A stretch of 12,304 nt of DNA from JAVJUS01 sp040220455 (GCA_040220455.1 JAVJUS010000125.1:1-12304), one strand, 5' to 3'. Counted from the first letter of the stretch, positions 1 to 8,182 are shown. The notes: generated from the sequence alone by a model not told the origin. Made by a program: numbers and translations.

Positions 1-228
1 CGCGTAGGGCACCGCCGACATCGGCGCGGGCGGTGCCGGCGCCAGCGTCGTTCCCGTGATGCCGGGCGGCGCGCTGCCGCCGAGCACCGCGTCCCGCCCG
101 TCGCAGGCCGCCAGCCCGAGCGCCGCCACGACGCCGAGCGCCGCGGCCGTCATGCGCGGGCGGCCACGGGGTGGGCGGCCGGTAGCCCGGTGGATTCGCA
201 AGCGGCGGGACATCTCGGACGAGATCAT
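1..228 (-). CDS. Partial lipoprotein of unknown function, N-terminal part only
   Basis: The minus strand is open from the left edge to an ATG at 228, giving 76 visible residues. A basic stretch (SRRLRIHRATGRPPRGRPR) is followed by a hydrophobic segment (LGVVAALGLAAC) ending in a lipobox, L-A-A-C, with the lipidated Cys at about residue 42. Asp follows the Cys; in enterobacteria that would favour retention in the inner membrane, but whether the rule holds here is unknown. The visible mature part is rich in Gly, Ala and Pro and looks like a flexible linker, so no domain can be named. Possible starts are 228, 213 and 153. The start at 153 lacks the basic region a signal peptide needs, so 228 or 213 is preferred. 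The ATG at 228 overlaps the stop of the upstream LysR gene as ATGA, which suggests translational coupling. The rest of the gene lies outside the window. Confidence 0.6.
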   Translation of the reverse strand, partial: MISSEMSRRLRIHRATGRPPRGRPRMTAAALGVVAALGLAACDGRDAVLGGSAPPGITGTTLAPAPPAPMSAVPYA

Positions 229-1139
229 ACCCGCGCCGGCGCGGCGGAAGTGTGGCGCGGGCCGCCCGCTTGGCGCTCCAGCGAGGTGACGATGTGGCCG
301 GCCAGCCGCTCGGCCGGCCGCGACAGGGTGCCCGGCGCCCGGCACAGGGCGATCTCGGTCTCCGCCAGCCGGGGCAGGCCCTCCGCCGGCCCCATCAGGC
401 GCAGCCCGGGCGGCACCATGTCCTTGGGCAGGACCGTCAGCCCCAGCCCGGCCTGGACCGCCGCCTGGGCGCCGGCCAGGCTGGTGCTGGTATAGGCGAT
501 GCGCCAGCGCCGGCCGATCGAATCGAGCGCCGTCTGGGCGCGCTTGCGATAGACGCAGGGATGGGGCGAGACCACCAGCGGCAGCGTCCGGTCATCCCCG
601 ACATCCGTATCGGCCCGGCCGACCCAGACCAGCGGCTCGCGCCAGACCTCGACGCCCGTCATCGGGCCGGCCGGCTCGCGCTTGATCAGCACCAGGTCGA
701 ACTCCCCGGCCGCGAAGCGGTCGAGCAGGTTGAGCGTCAGGTCGCAGGTGACCTCCAGCGCCACGCCGGGGAAGGCCGCGCCGAAGGCGGACAGGACCTC
801 CGGCAGGTGGCTCGTCGCGAAGTCCTCGGGCGTGCCGAGCCGGACCCGACCGGTCAGCTCCGGCTCGCGCACCCGGGCGACCACCTCGTCGTTGAGGCGC
901 AGCATCTCGCGCGCGTAGCCCAGCAGCATCTCGCCCTCGCCGGTGACCCGGACCGGCCGGGCGCCGCGCTCGAAGACGGGCGTGCCGATCGCCGCCTCCA
1001 GGCGCTTGATCTGCAGGCTGATGGTCGACTGGGTGCGGCCCAGCCGCTCGGCGGCGCGGGTGAAGCTCGCCGCCTCCACGATGGTCACGAAGGCGCGCAG
1101 CAGGTCGAGGTCGAGGGTCGCGGCGGTCATGGTCGTCAT
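225..1139 (-). CDS. LysR-family transcriptional regulator, LrhA/HexA-like
   Basis: This 304-residue protein has the usual LysR length. Residues about 9-68 form the winged helix-turn-helix (LDLDLLRAFVTIVEAASFTR, then RTQSTISLQIKRLEAAIG). The LDLDLLR opening and the later LLGYAREMLRLNDE linker helix match the LrhA/HexA/PecT branch. The rest is the type 2 periplasmic-binding-like effector domain, containing SPHPCVYRKRA and a GLGLTVLPKDMV motif. It would act in the cytoplasm as a DNA-binding regulator. It is divergent from the aminotransferase gene across a 188-bp gap, the classic LysR arrangement, so that gene is a plausible target along with its own promoter. ATG codons at 1139 and 1130 are both possible starts and neither has a clear Shine-Dalgarno site. 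Its TGA overlaps the ATG of the downstream lipoprotein gene. The family call is secure; the regulated pathway is not. Confidence 0.92.
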   Translation of the reverse strand: MTTMTAATLDLDLLRAFVTIVEAASFTRAAERLGRTQSTISLQIKRLEAAIGTPVFERGARPVRVTGEGEMLLGYAREMLRLNDEVVARVREPELTGRVRLGTPEDFATSHLPEVLSAFGAAFPGVALEVTCDLTLNLLDRFAAGEFDLVLIKREPAGPMTGVEVWREPLVWVGRADTDVGDDRTLPLVVSPHPCVYRKRAQTALDSIGRRWRIAYTSTSLAGAQAAVQAGLGLTVLPKDMVPPGLRLMGPAEGLPRLAETEIALCRAPGTLSRPAERLAGHIVTSLERQAGGPRHTSAAPARV

Positions 1140-1160
1140 TGAAGTCGGAAATGGTAAAGC

Positions 1161-1180
1161 GAGAGATAATCGATCCTCTC
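1161..1180. promoter_or_regulatory. Inverted repeat in the LysR/aminotransferase divergent gap, candidate operator
   Basis: GAGAG at 1161-1165 and CTCTC at 1176-1180 form an inverted repeat around an AT-rich centre that includes ATCGAT. It lies 22 bp upstream of the LysR start, where autoregulating LysR proteins often bind. On the minus strand TTGAGA and GATTAT fall within the same stretch, but their spacing does not make a standard promoter. Assignment as an operator is inference from position. Confidence 0.25.
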
Positions 1181-1327
1181 AATGCAGCCAAGCCCCGCGC
1201 GGGGGCTCCGCCGTCCGGCCCGACGCCGGTGCTTGCCCGGCGGCCGGGGCGGGCTTAGGGTTCGCGCGCGGCGCCGGTCGGGCGTCGCGTCCGCATCCCC
1301 GAAAGCCCGTTCGTCGGAGCCGCCGCC

Positions 1328-2527
<1,200 letters not shown>

Positions 2528-2530
<3 letters not shown>

Positions 2531-2558
2531 GTCGGGAAGAGCGCAGCGAAACCCGATA
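2528..2558 (+). repeat. TAGGTCG hairpin repeat, copy A (degenerate), containing the aminotransferase stop codon
   Basis: The repeat begins with TAGGTCGGG, whose TAG is the stop codon of the aminotransferase. GTCGGG (2531-2536) pairs with CCCGAT (2551-2556) with one G-T wobble, around a GCGCAGC core. It resembles the GTAGGTCGGGTTAGCGCAGCG-type intergenic repeat seen in many proteobacterial genomes. Two further copies lie at 2754-2783 and 2802-2834. It could act as a 3'-end RNA hairpin. Confidence 0.55.
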
Positions 2559-2616
2559 CGCCGCGGCCTTGGCCCGGCGGCTCGGTGCTCCAGGAGCTTG
2601 TTTCGATAGTCCCCTT

Positions 2617-2735
2617 ATCGTCATCCCCGCGAAAGCGGGGATCCATCCGCGCTCGCCGTGACGCCGGACAGGTGAGGCAAATCAGGCTCTTGGAGCAAGG
2701 GCCACCGAGATCCCCGCTTTCGCGGGGATGACGAT
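2617..2735. repeat. 119-bp inverted-repeat element (MITE-like palindromic intergenic repeat)
   Basis: Two perfect 27-bp inverted arms, at 2617-2643 and 2709-2735, flank 65 bases of unrelated sequence. Each arm is itself a hairpin: ATCCCCGC, a four-base loop, GCGGGGAT. The left arm on the plus strand and the right arm on the minus strand both show a GAAA loop, a GNRA-type tetraloop. Transcripts from either converging gene therefore meet the same stable hairpin first. A further pair, TTTCGAT (2601-2607) and ATCGAAA (2734-2740), extends the symmetry. Similar repeats are common between genes of alphaproteobacteria and, when translated, give peptides such as DPRFRGDD. No transposase is present. 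Terminator or mRNA-stabilising activity is inference. Confidence 0.8.
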
Positions 2736-2753
2736 CGAAAACGAACGAAAGCG

Positions 2754-2783
2754 TAGGTCGCCCACCGCGAAGCGGTGCGCGAC
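2754..2783 (+). repeat. TAGGTCG hairpin repeat, copy B
   Basis: TAGGTCG at 2754-2760 leads into a hairpin in which 2757-2768 pairs with 2772-2783 around a GAA loop. Eleven of the twelve stem positions pair, with one C-C mismatch. It is the same family as copies A and C and lies in inverted orientation to copy C, so B and C together (2753-2835) form a two-unit palindromic array like those made by REP sequences. Confidence 0.65.
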
Positions 2784-2801
2784 ACGTCTGGAGGCGGTGC
2801 C

Positions 2802-2834
2802 GTCGCGCACGGCCTTTCGGCCGTGGCCGACCTA
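2802..2834 (-). repeat. TAGGTCG hairpin repeat, copy C, containing the xseA stop codon
   Basis: On the minus strand it begins TAGGTCGG, and this TAG is the xseA stop codon. Bases 2819-2831 pair with 2802-2814 around a GAAA loop (plus-strand TTTC at 2815-2818), with two adjacent mismatches in thirteen positions. As the first sequence transcribed past xseA it is a candidate 3'-end hairpin. No T-run follows it. Confidence 0.65.
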
Positions 2835-4526
2835 CAGCAGTTTCGGCTGGCTCTGCTTGGCCGGGGCCGGGGCGCGCTTGCGGGCGGGCTTCGGTGGGGA
2901 CGGGGCGTCCGCGCCCCCGCCGCCGCCGATCACCGCGGGCGCCTCGCCGTCGGTAAAGCGCAGGGCGACCCGGCGGCCCTCGGTGGCGTCGGCGGCGCGG
3001 GTGATCGCGCGGCGGCCCTCGGCGTCGAGCACCAGGGCGAAGCCGCGCCGCAGCACCGCCTCGTGGGAATAGCTCTCCAGCAGCTGGGCCTGGGCCGCAA
3101 GCCGGCGGTGGGCGTGGTCGACCACGCGCGCCTCCGCCGTGCCCAGCCGCCGCGCCTGGTCGTCGAGCCGGCGCCGGCCGTCGGCGGCGAGCCGGGCGAT
3201 CGGTGCCGGGCTCAGCCGCTCGGCGACCGGGCGGAACAGCCGGCGCTGCAGCGCCACGGCCTGGCGCGCCCCGGCGTCGAGCCGGCCGGCGAGCTGGTCC
3301 AGGTTCCGGCCCGCCTGGAGCATCCGTTGCCGGGGATGGGGCAGGCGGGCGGCGGCCTCGGCCAGCCGCGCCCGGTCCCGGTCGACGCGCACGCGCATCG
3401 CCCGGTCCAGCCGCTCGCCCCGGTCGTCCAGGCGCTGCCACCAGCCTTCCAGCAGGCGGACCGGATCGCCCAGCCCGCGCGCCAGACCGTCCAGGCGCAC
3501 CCGGCGATGCTCCAGGCCGCGCGCCATGGCGCCGATGCGCCGCCGCTCGATATCGAGGACCTGGGCGATCAGGTCGGCGCGCACCGGCACCGCGATCTCG
3601 GCCGCCGCGGTCGGCGTCGGCGCGCGCCGGTCGGCGGCGAAGTCGATGAGCGTCGTATCGGTCTCGTGTCCGACGGCGGAGATCAGCGGGATCGCGCTGT
3701 CCGCCGCGGCGCGGACGACCGATTCCTCGTTGAAGGCCATCAGGTCCTCGAGGCTGCCGCCGCCGCGCGCGACGATCAGCACGTCGGGCCGGGGGATGGG
3801 ACCGCCCGGCGGCAAGGCGTTGAAGCCCCGGATGGCGGCGGCGACCTCCTCGGCCGCCGTCTCGCCCTGCACGCGCACGGGCCACAGCAGGACCCGGCGC
3901 GGGAAGCGCTCGGCCAGGCGGTGAAGGATGTCGCGGATCACCGCGCCGGTCGGCGAGGTGACCACGCCGACGACCTCCGGGATGAAGGGCAGCGGGACCT
4001 TGCGCGCCTCGTCGAACAGCCCTTCCTCGGCCAGGCGCTTGCGCCGCTCCTCCAGCATCTTGAGCAGCGCGCCCTCGCCGGCGAGCTCGAGCTGCTCGAT
4101 GACGAGCTGGTAGCGCGAGCCGCCGGGATAGGTGGTCATGCGCCCGGTGGCGATGACCTCCATGCCCTCCTCCGGCGAAATCGCCAGCTTGGACCGGGTG
4201 TTGCGCCAGCACACCGCGTCGAGCACCGCCCGGTCGTCCTTGAGCGTCAGGTAGAGATGGCCCGAGCCCGGGACCTTGGGCCGGGAGATCTCGCCGCGCA
4301 CGCGGATATGGCCGTAGGTCTCCTCCAACGTGCGCTTGACCGAGAAGGCGATCTCCCCGACCGAGTATTCGGGCAGGTTCGAACCCGGGCCGCCCCCCTG
4401 GCTGCCGGCGCCGCGGGTGTCCGCGGTCGGGATCGGCGCGTCGAAGGGCGCCGGCGCCGGCATCGGGTCGCCGCCGGCAGCGGGAGGGCCGCGGCGGCTC
4501 GCGGGGCGGGAGGGGGATCGGCTCAT
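2832..4526 (-). CDS. xseA: Exodeoxyribonuclease VII large subunit
   Basis: This is the large subunit of exonuclease VII, which degrades single-stranded DNA from both ends together with the small subunit XseB. The 564 residues show an OB-fold DNA-binding domain (about 52-150: LPEYSVGEIAFSVKRTLEE, VRGEISRPK, GHLYLTLKD), a catalytic domain, a long Arg-rich coiled-coil region (about 320-500), and a C-terminal segment with YSHEAVLRRGFALV. The catalytic set known from the E. coli protein is kept: Asp199 (VIRDIL), Arg254 (ARGGGSLEDL), His287, Asp290 and Asp295 (GHETDTTLID). It is somewhat longer than the E. coli protein because of a Pro/Gly/Arg-rich N-terminus and a basic Pro/Ala/Lys tail. The ATG at 4463 (residue 22) is an alternative start, and neither start has a strong ribosome site. 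It is divergent from purD, and xseB is not in the window. Confidence 0.96.
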   Translation of the reverse strand: MSRSPSRPASRRGPPAAGGDPMPAPAPFDAPIPTADTRGAGSQGGGPGSNLPEYSVGEIAFSVKRTLEETYGHIRVRGEISRPKVPGSGHLYLTLKDDRAVLDAVCWRNTRSKLAISPEEGMEVIATGRMTTYPGGSRYQLVIEQLELAGEGALLKMLEERRKRLAEEGLFDEARKVPLPFIPEVVGVVTSPTGAVIRDILHRLAERFPRRVLLWPVRVQGETAAEEVAAAIRGFNALPPGGPIPRPDVLIVARGGGSLEDLMAFNEESVVRAAADSAIPLISAVGHETDTTLIDFAADRRAPTPTAAAEIAVPVRADLIAQVLDIERRRIGAMARGLEHRRVRLDGLARGLGDPVRLLEGWWQRLDDRGERLDRAMRVRVDRDRARLAEAAARLPHPRQRMLQAGRNLDQLAGRLDAGARQAVALQRRLFRPVAERLSPAPIARLAADGRRRLDDQARRLGTAEARVVDHAHRRLAAQAQLLESYSHEAVLRRGFALVLDAEGRRAITRAADATEGRRVALRFTDGEAPAVIGGGGGADAPSPPKPARKRAPAPAKQSQPKLL

Positions 4527-4534
4527 GGCCCATC

Positions 4535-4562
4535 TTGTGCCGGGGGACGGCCGTGATACAAC
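4535..4562 (+). promoter_or_regulatory. Candidate purD promoter
   Basis: TTGTGC (4535-4540), 16 bases, then TACAAC (4557-4562) preceded by TGA, which gives an extended -10 (TG-N). It lies in the 104-bp gap between the xseA and purD starts and points towards purD, about 70 bases upstream of its ATG. The call is by inspection only. Confidence 0.35.
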
Positions 4563-4630
4563 CCCGGGCGCCCGGACGCCGCCGTCCCCGTGCCCGGGCG
4601 CTTCCCGGACGGAGAACGGAGACCCGAGCC

Positions 4631-5914
4631 ATGCGCCTTCTCCTGGTCGGCTCGGGCGGGCGCGAGCACGCGCTGGCCTGGACCCTCGCCGCCTCGCCCC
4701 TGTGCGACGCGCTCTTCTGCGCGCCCGGCAACCCCGGCATCGCGGCCGACGCGACCTGCGTCGACATCGCGGTCGACGACATCGACGGCCTGGTCGCCTT
4801 CGCCACGCGGGAGCGGATCGACTTCGCCGTCATCGGGCCGGAGGCGCCGCTGATCGCCGGGCTGGTCGACCGGCTGGAGGCGGCGGGCGTCAAGGCTTTC
4901 GGGCCGACGGCGGCGGCGGCGCGGCTGGAGGGCTCCAAGCGCTTCACCAAGGATCTGTGCCGGCGCCACGGCATCCCGACGGCCGATTTCGGGACCTTCA
5001 CGGACGCCGGAGCGGCGAAGGCCTTCATCCGTGAGCGCGGGGCGCCGATCGTGGTCAAGGCCGACGGCCCGGCGGCGGGCAAGGGCGTCGTCGTCGCCGC
5101 CACCGTCGCCGAGGCGGAGGCCGCGGTCGACGCCGCCCTGGTCGACGGCGCCTTCGGGGCCTCGGGCGCGGAAGTGGTGGTGGAGGAATGCCTGATCGGG
5201 CCGGAGGCGAGCGTCTTCGCGCTCGTCGACGGCCGCGCGGTCCTGCCGCTCGCCTCGGCGCACGACTACAAGCGCGCCTTCGACGGCGACGAGGGGCCCA
5301 ATACGGGCGGCATGGGCGCGGTCAGCCCGACGCCGCGCCTGGACCCGGGCACCGAGGACCGCATCCGGCGCGAGATCCTGGAGCCCACCGTCGCGGCGAT
5401 GGCCGGGGAGGGCGCGCCGTTCAGGGGCGTGCTCTACGCCGGCGTGATCCTGACCGCCGACGGGCCGAAGCTGCTCGAATACAATGTCCGCTTCGGCGAT
5501 CCGGAATGCCAGGCGCTGGCGCTGCGCCTGATGTCGGACCTGCTGCCGGCCCTGGTCGCGGCGCGCGACGGCGTGCTCAAGGACATGGATCTGCGCTGGT
5601 ATCCCGAGCCGGCGGTCTGCCTGGTCCTGGCCGCCGACGGTTATCCGGGCCCCTACGCCAAGGGCGGCGCGATCTCCGGCTTGGAGGAGGCCGCCGCGGT
5701 GGGCGAGTGCGCCGCCGACGGCCCGGGCGAGGTCATGATCTTCCACGCCGGCACCGCGAGCGACGCGGACGGCCGGCTGGTCGCCAACGGGGGCCGGGTC
5801 CTTAACGTGTGCGCCACCGGTGAGACGGTCGACGCCGCCCGCCGCCGCGCCTACGCCACTGCCGCCGCGGTGCGATGGGCCGACGCGCGGTGGCGGGGGG
5901 ATGTGGGGGTGTAG
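4631..5914 (+). CDS. purD: Phosphoribosylamine-glycine ligase (GAR synthetase)
   Basis: This enzyme of de novo purine synthesis joins 5-phosphoribosylamine and glycine using ATP to give GAR. The 427-residue protein has the normal length. It shows the N-terminal motif LLVGSGGREHALAW (4-17), VIGPEAPL (67-74), the ATP-grasp region with GSKRFTKD (101-108), VVKADGPAAGKGVVV (141-155) and VVEECLIGPEASVFAL (183-198), then HDYKRAFDGDEGPNTGGMGA (211-230), and the metal-binding LLEYNVRFGDPECQ (281-294). The reading frame is open upstream to 4535, but the family start is the ATG at 4631, with GGAGA eight bases before it. It is divergent from xseA. The next genes downstream differ in base composition and have their own candidate promoter, so they are probably not part of a purD operon. 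Confidence 0.96.
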   Translation: MRLLLVGSGGREHALAWTLAASPLCDALFCAPGNPGIAADATCVDIAVDDIDGLVAFATRERIDFAVIGPEAPLIAGLVDRLEAAGVKAFGPTAAAARLEGSKRFTKDLCRRHGIPTADFGTFTDAGAAKAFIRERGAPIVVKADGPAAGKGVVVAATVAEAEAAVDAALVDGAFGASGAEVVVEECLIGPEASVFALVDGRAVLPLASAHDYKRAFDGDEGPNTGGMGAVSPTPRLDPGTEDRIRREILEPTVAAMAGEGAPFRGVLYAGVILTADGPKLLEYNVRFGDPECQALALRLMSDLLPALVAARDGVLKDMDLRWYPEPAVCLVLAADGYPGPYAKGGAISGLEEAAAVGECAADGPGEVMIFHAGTASDADGRLVANGGRVLNVCATGETVDAARRRAYATAAAVRWADARWRGDVGV

Positions 5915-5927
5915 ACGCGCTTGAAGG

Positions 5928-5956
5928 TTGATATAGTGGCTCTTTCCCGCTACCTT
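5928..5956 (+). promoter_or_regulatory. Candidate sigma-70-type promoter for the small membrane-protein genes
   Basis: TTGATA (5928-5933), exactly 17 bases, then TACCTT (5951-5956). It starts 14 bases after the purD stop, in noticeably AT-richer sequence, and lies about 40 bases upstream of the GTG at 5998. The fit to consensus is good for such GC-rich DNA. It implies transcription of 5998-7328 independent of purD. Confidence 0.45.
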
Positions 5957-5997
5957 TTGGCTATTCCGGGGTCGAACTTCCGGGAGCGTGTGGGCCG

Positions 5998-6306
5998 GTG
6001 ACCGGGGTGGCCGAAGTGAACGGTATAGGGTCTGCGGTCGCCCAAGCACTCGCGGCGGTCGCCGATCGGCTGACCGCCTGGATGGTCTGGTCGATCTTGA
6101 TGGGCCTGCTCGTCGTCGCGATGCTGGCGACGTTCGGTAAGGCGATTGTCTGGGCGATCGTGGCCGATCGTCGAGACGCACGTCGGCGGGAGGTCGATCT
6201 TGCCGAGATCGAGGCTCGGTATCAGGCCGGGGTCGCCGACCAAGCGGTTCGCCGGGCTCCGGACCCGGGCGTACCTGCACCGGCAGGGGGAAGCGAGGAG
6301 CCATGA
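5998..6306 (+). CDS. Small single-pass membrane protein of unknown function
   Basis: I do not recognise this 102-residue protein. It has an Ala/Val-rich amphipathic N-terminus (about 5-26), one strong membrane segment (about 28-56, WMVWSILMGLLVVAMLATFG onward), a highly charged stretch (DRRDARRREVDLAEIEARYQ, 57-76) that could be a short coiled coil, and a Pro/Gly-rich acidic tail. By the positive-inside rule the charged C-terminal half should be cytoplasmic. The start is uncertain: GTG codons at 5998, 6007 and 6016 are in frame, and GGGAG at 5982-5986 is 11 bases before the first. The stop overlaps the next gene's ATG as ATGA, strong evidence for a coupled pair. Base composition is lower in GC than in purD or xseA (hand count 62% at 6121-6180 against 82% at 5101-5160), so recent acquisition is possible. 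Confidence 0.6.
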   Translation: MTGVAEVNGIGSAVAQALAAVADRLTAWMVWSILMGLLVVAMLATFGKAIVWAIVADRRDARRREVDLAEIEARYQAGVADQAVRRAPDPGVPAPAGGSEEP

Positions 6307-6824
6307 GCCAATTGCCCATTCTGCTCGGCGCTGCGGCCGCCCTGATTGCGTGTGCCGGCGTCTACGCGCGCCTGAGATTGCAGGCGATCGGCCTTTCCGC
6401 CTTGGCGCGTCATCGAATGAAGAGTGCCGCGCTCGATCTCTCCGAGATCGACCGGTTGCCGCCGGAATTCAGGCTTCTCGTCATGTCCGTGGCGGCGGAA
6501 CTCCGGCGCCCCTTCGGTCCGTGGACAACCCTCGCTTCGGCGATTCTTGCCAGCATCGCGGCCGGTCACGGAGCTGCCGCGCAGTCCCGAGAGGGCCTCG
6601 TGCGGGCTCTCGATTCGCTCGAACCCGATGTTCGCGGGCGGGTCGAGACAGTTCTAGAGGCCGGTGTGGTGGCTCTCCTGGCGCGAAGCGTCCCATTCTA
6701 CCTGCTGCTCCGCCTGGTGCACTGGGATCAACGGGTCAAGCAACCCTCGCCGAGGATCGACGGCAGCGCCTTGCGCTGGTTCCTGCAGCTCGTCGGCGGT
6801 CGGGTCAGCCACCGAGCGGCGTGA
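6303..6824 (+). CDS. Membrane-associated protein of unknown function
   Basis: I do not recognise this 173-residue protein. An N-terminal hydrophobic segment (about 4-22, LPILLGAAAALIACAGVYA) is a membrane anchor or uncleaved signal. Two further fairly hydrophobic stretches (about 71-90 and 117-140, the second VLEAGVVALLARSVPFYLLL) may enter or lie against the membrane. Between them is a helical region with LDLSEIDRLPPEFRLLVMSV and SREGLVRALDSLEPDVRGR. No catalytic motif is visible. The ATG overlaps the stop of the preceding gene (ATGA), and the stop is 14 bases before the ATG of the ImmA/IrrE-like gene, so all three look like one transcription unit. It shares the lower GC content of its partner. 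The paired architecture suggests a two-component membrane complex, but that is inference. Confidence 0.65.
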   Translation: MSQLPILLGAAAALIACAGVYARLRLQAIGLSALARHRMKSAALDLSEIDRLPPEFRLLVMSVAAELRRPFGPWTTLASAILASIAAGHGAAAQSREGLVRALDSLEPDVRGRVETVLEAGVVALLARSVPFYLLLRLVHWDQRVKQPSPRIDGSALRWFLQLVGGRVSHRAA

Positions 6825-6838
6825 GCGGTGGGGCGTCG

Positions 6839-7328
6839 ATGGGGCGGCTGTAGGAAATCCTCGACGAGAACAAGGGCCCCCCGGTCAACATCGAGGCCGT
6901 CATCCGGTCCCTGGGATATAGACCTGGACAAGAAGGCGCCGCTTGACGACGGCATCTCGGGCCAGATCGAGTGGCTGCCCGACGGCCGGTACCGGATCTC
7001 GGCCAACCGCAAGGATCACTATTACCGCCGCCGGTTCACGATGGCGCACGAGCTGGGCCACTGGTTCTACCACGCCCATCTGATGGGCGACGGCATCGAC
7101 GACAGCCGCGCCTATCGCAGCACGCCGGACGGCCGGTTCTTCAACGCCCGGATCGGCCCGTCGGAGGAGACCGACGCCAACCGCTTCGCGGCGAGCATCA
7201 TCATGCCGACGGATCTTATCAAGGAGTGGTGGGGCAAGCTCCAGGACCCCGCTGAAATGGCCAAGACGTTCCAGGTTTCGACCAAGGCCATGGAGATTCG
7301 GCTGCGCGGGCTCGGCCTGATCGCGTGA
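6839..7328 (+). pseudogene. ImmA/IrrE-family metallopeptidase gene with an early stop and a frameshift
   Basis: The conserved part is an ImmA/IrrE (M78-like) zinc peptidase domain. It has AHELGH with the HExxH motif (around 7045-7060), the third-ligand region EETDANRFAASIIMP, and a C-terminal FQVSTKAMEIRLRGLGLI. Relatives usually cleave repressors or XRE-type partners. The N-terminus is broken in two places. From the ATG at 6839 the frame reads MGRL, an amber TAG at 6851, then EILDENKGPPVNIEAVIRSLG. This is the expected N-terminal helix, and a GAG codon in place of TAG would restore it. Near 6917 one extra base moves the frame, and removing it gives SLG-I-DLDKKAPLDDGIS. A GTG at 6828 opens a frame through the catalytic domain, but its first 29 residues are an out-of-frame Arg/Ser/Pro-rich reading. 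No HTH partner gene is adjacent. It is either a decaying gene or one affected by sequencing errors. Confidence 0.8.
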
Positions 7329-7588
7329 ACATGGCGTTTCCCGTCGGTCATTCGGCCGCGCCGGCGGGGCACTTGCAATAAACGACCGGCTAATACGGAC
7401 AACCGCTCAGCGGGCCGGACCGGCTCGAAGCCACCGGCGCAGGAGCTGCGCGCGTGCGCTCTTCCGAGCCCCATCCGTTCCCTCGGTGCCGCTCGGCCGG
7501 CGCCGCGGCCGTGCACCGGCCTCGCATACCTGATATCACCCGGCCATCCGACTGGGTCGGTCCATCGCGTCGCGGGAGGGTAAAGACC

Positions 7589-8182
7589 ATGACCAAAGAG
7601 GTCCGAGGCTTCGCGGAGATGCGATGGCTCAACCCGCCGCCGTCCCACTCGGTCGGGTCGGACGGCGTGCTGCTCGCGTGCTCCGGAGCGAAGACGGATT
7701 TCTGGCAGGGCACGTTCTACGGCTTCCAGCGCGACAGCGGACATGCCCTGATGCGGCCCGTGCCGCCGGAGTTCACGGCGACCCTGACCTTCGAGGCGGA
7801 TTACACGACGCTCTACGACCAGGCCGGCCTCATGCTGCGGGCCGGGCCGAGCGGCTGGATCAAGTTCGGGGTCGAGTTCACGGACGGCGCGCCGCATCTC
7901 AGCGTCGTCGTCACCGACGGGATGTCGGACTGGTCGACCCAGCGCCTCGCCCTCGACGGCCCCGTGACCGTGCGGATGACGCGGCTGGGCGCGGCGATCC
8001 TGCTGCACCATGCCGACCCGGCCGGACCGCAGGGCTGGAGCCTCGCCCGCCTCGCTCCGTTCCGGGGCGCCAGCGGCGGCCTCGCGGTCGGCCCTTATCT
8101 GTGTTCGCCGGAGCGCGCCGGCCTGGAGGCTCGATTCTCCGACTTCCGGCTCGGCGATCCGGTCTCGCGCGACCTGCACTGA
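7589..8182 (+). CDS. DUF1349 family protein (concanavalin A-like fold)
   Basis: This 197-residue cytoplasmic protein belongs to DUF1349, a family with a predicted beta-sandwich, concanavalin A-like fold related to the yeast Ree1 (regulation of enolase) protein. Its biochemical role is unsettled. Family hallmarks are TDFWQGTFYGFQRDSGH (36-52), YDQAGLMLRAGPSGWIKFGV (76-95), VVVTDGMSDWS (106-116) and VGPYLCSPERAGLEARFSDF (167-186). The frame is open from 7454, but the ATG at 7589 is chosen because GGGAGGG lies eight bases before it and the family alignment begins here with FAEMRWLNPPP. The gene stands alone: 260 bases separate it from the peptidase gene, and it converges on the small-ORF cassette with a terminator between them. 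In the gap 7329-7588 I see no gene and no convincing promoter. Confidence 0.88.
   Translation: MTKEVRGFAEMRWLNPPPSHSVGSDGVLLACSGAKTDFWQGTFYGFQRDSGHALMRPVPPEFTATLTFEADYTTLYDQAGLMLRAGPSGWIKFGVEFTDGAPHLSVVVTDGMSDWSTQRLALDGPVTVRMTRLGAAILLHHADPAGPQGWSLARLAPFRGASGGLAVGPYLCSPERAGLEARFSDFRLGDPVSRDLH

Noticed and set aside
252..1142. Plus-strand reading frame of 296 codons opposite the first LysR gene
   Set aside because: Antisense shadow: Gln/Arg/Gly-rich translation, no family motif, and the minus-strand LysR call is unambiguous.
2610..2740. Repeat region as a CRISPR array or insertion sequence
   Set aside because: The repeats are inverted, not regularly spaced direct repeats, there is only one 65-base interior, and no cas or transposase gene is present.
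6146..6853. Plus-strand reading frame of 235 codons across the membrane module
   Set aside because: Overlaps both coupled membrane-protein genes out of frame, is Arg/Ser/Pro-rich with no hydrophobic segment, and lacks a ribosome site.
7374..7396. TTGCAA and TAATAC as a promoter for the DUF1349 gene
   Set aside because: The spacing is only about 11 bases, too short for a sigma-70-type promoter, and the site is nearly 200 bases upstream of the start.
7454..7588. N-terminal extension of the DUF1349 protein to 7454
   Set aside because: The 45 added residues are Arg/Pro/Ser-rich and unlike the family, while the ATG at 7589 has a strong GGGAGGG site and matches the family's N-terminus.
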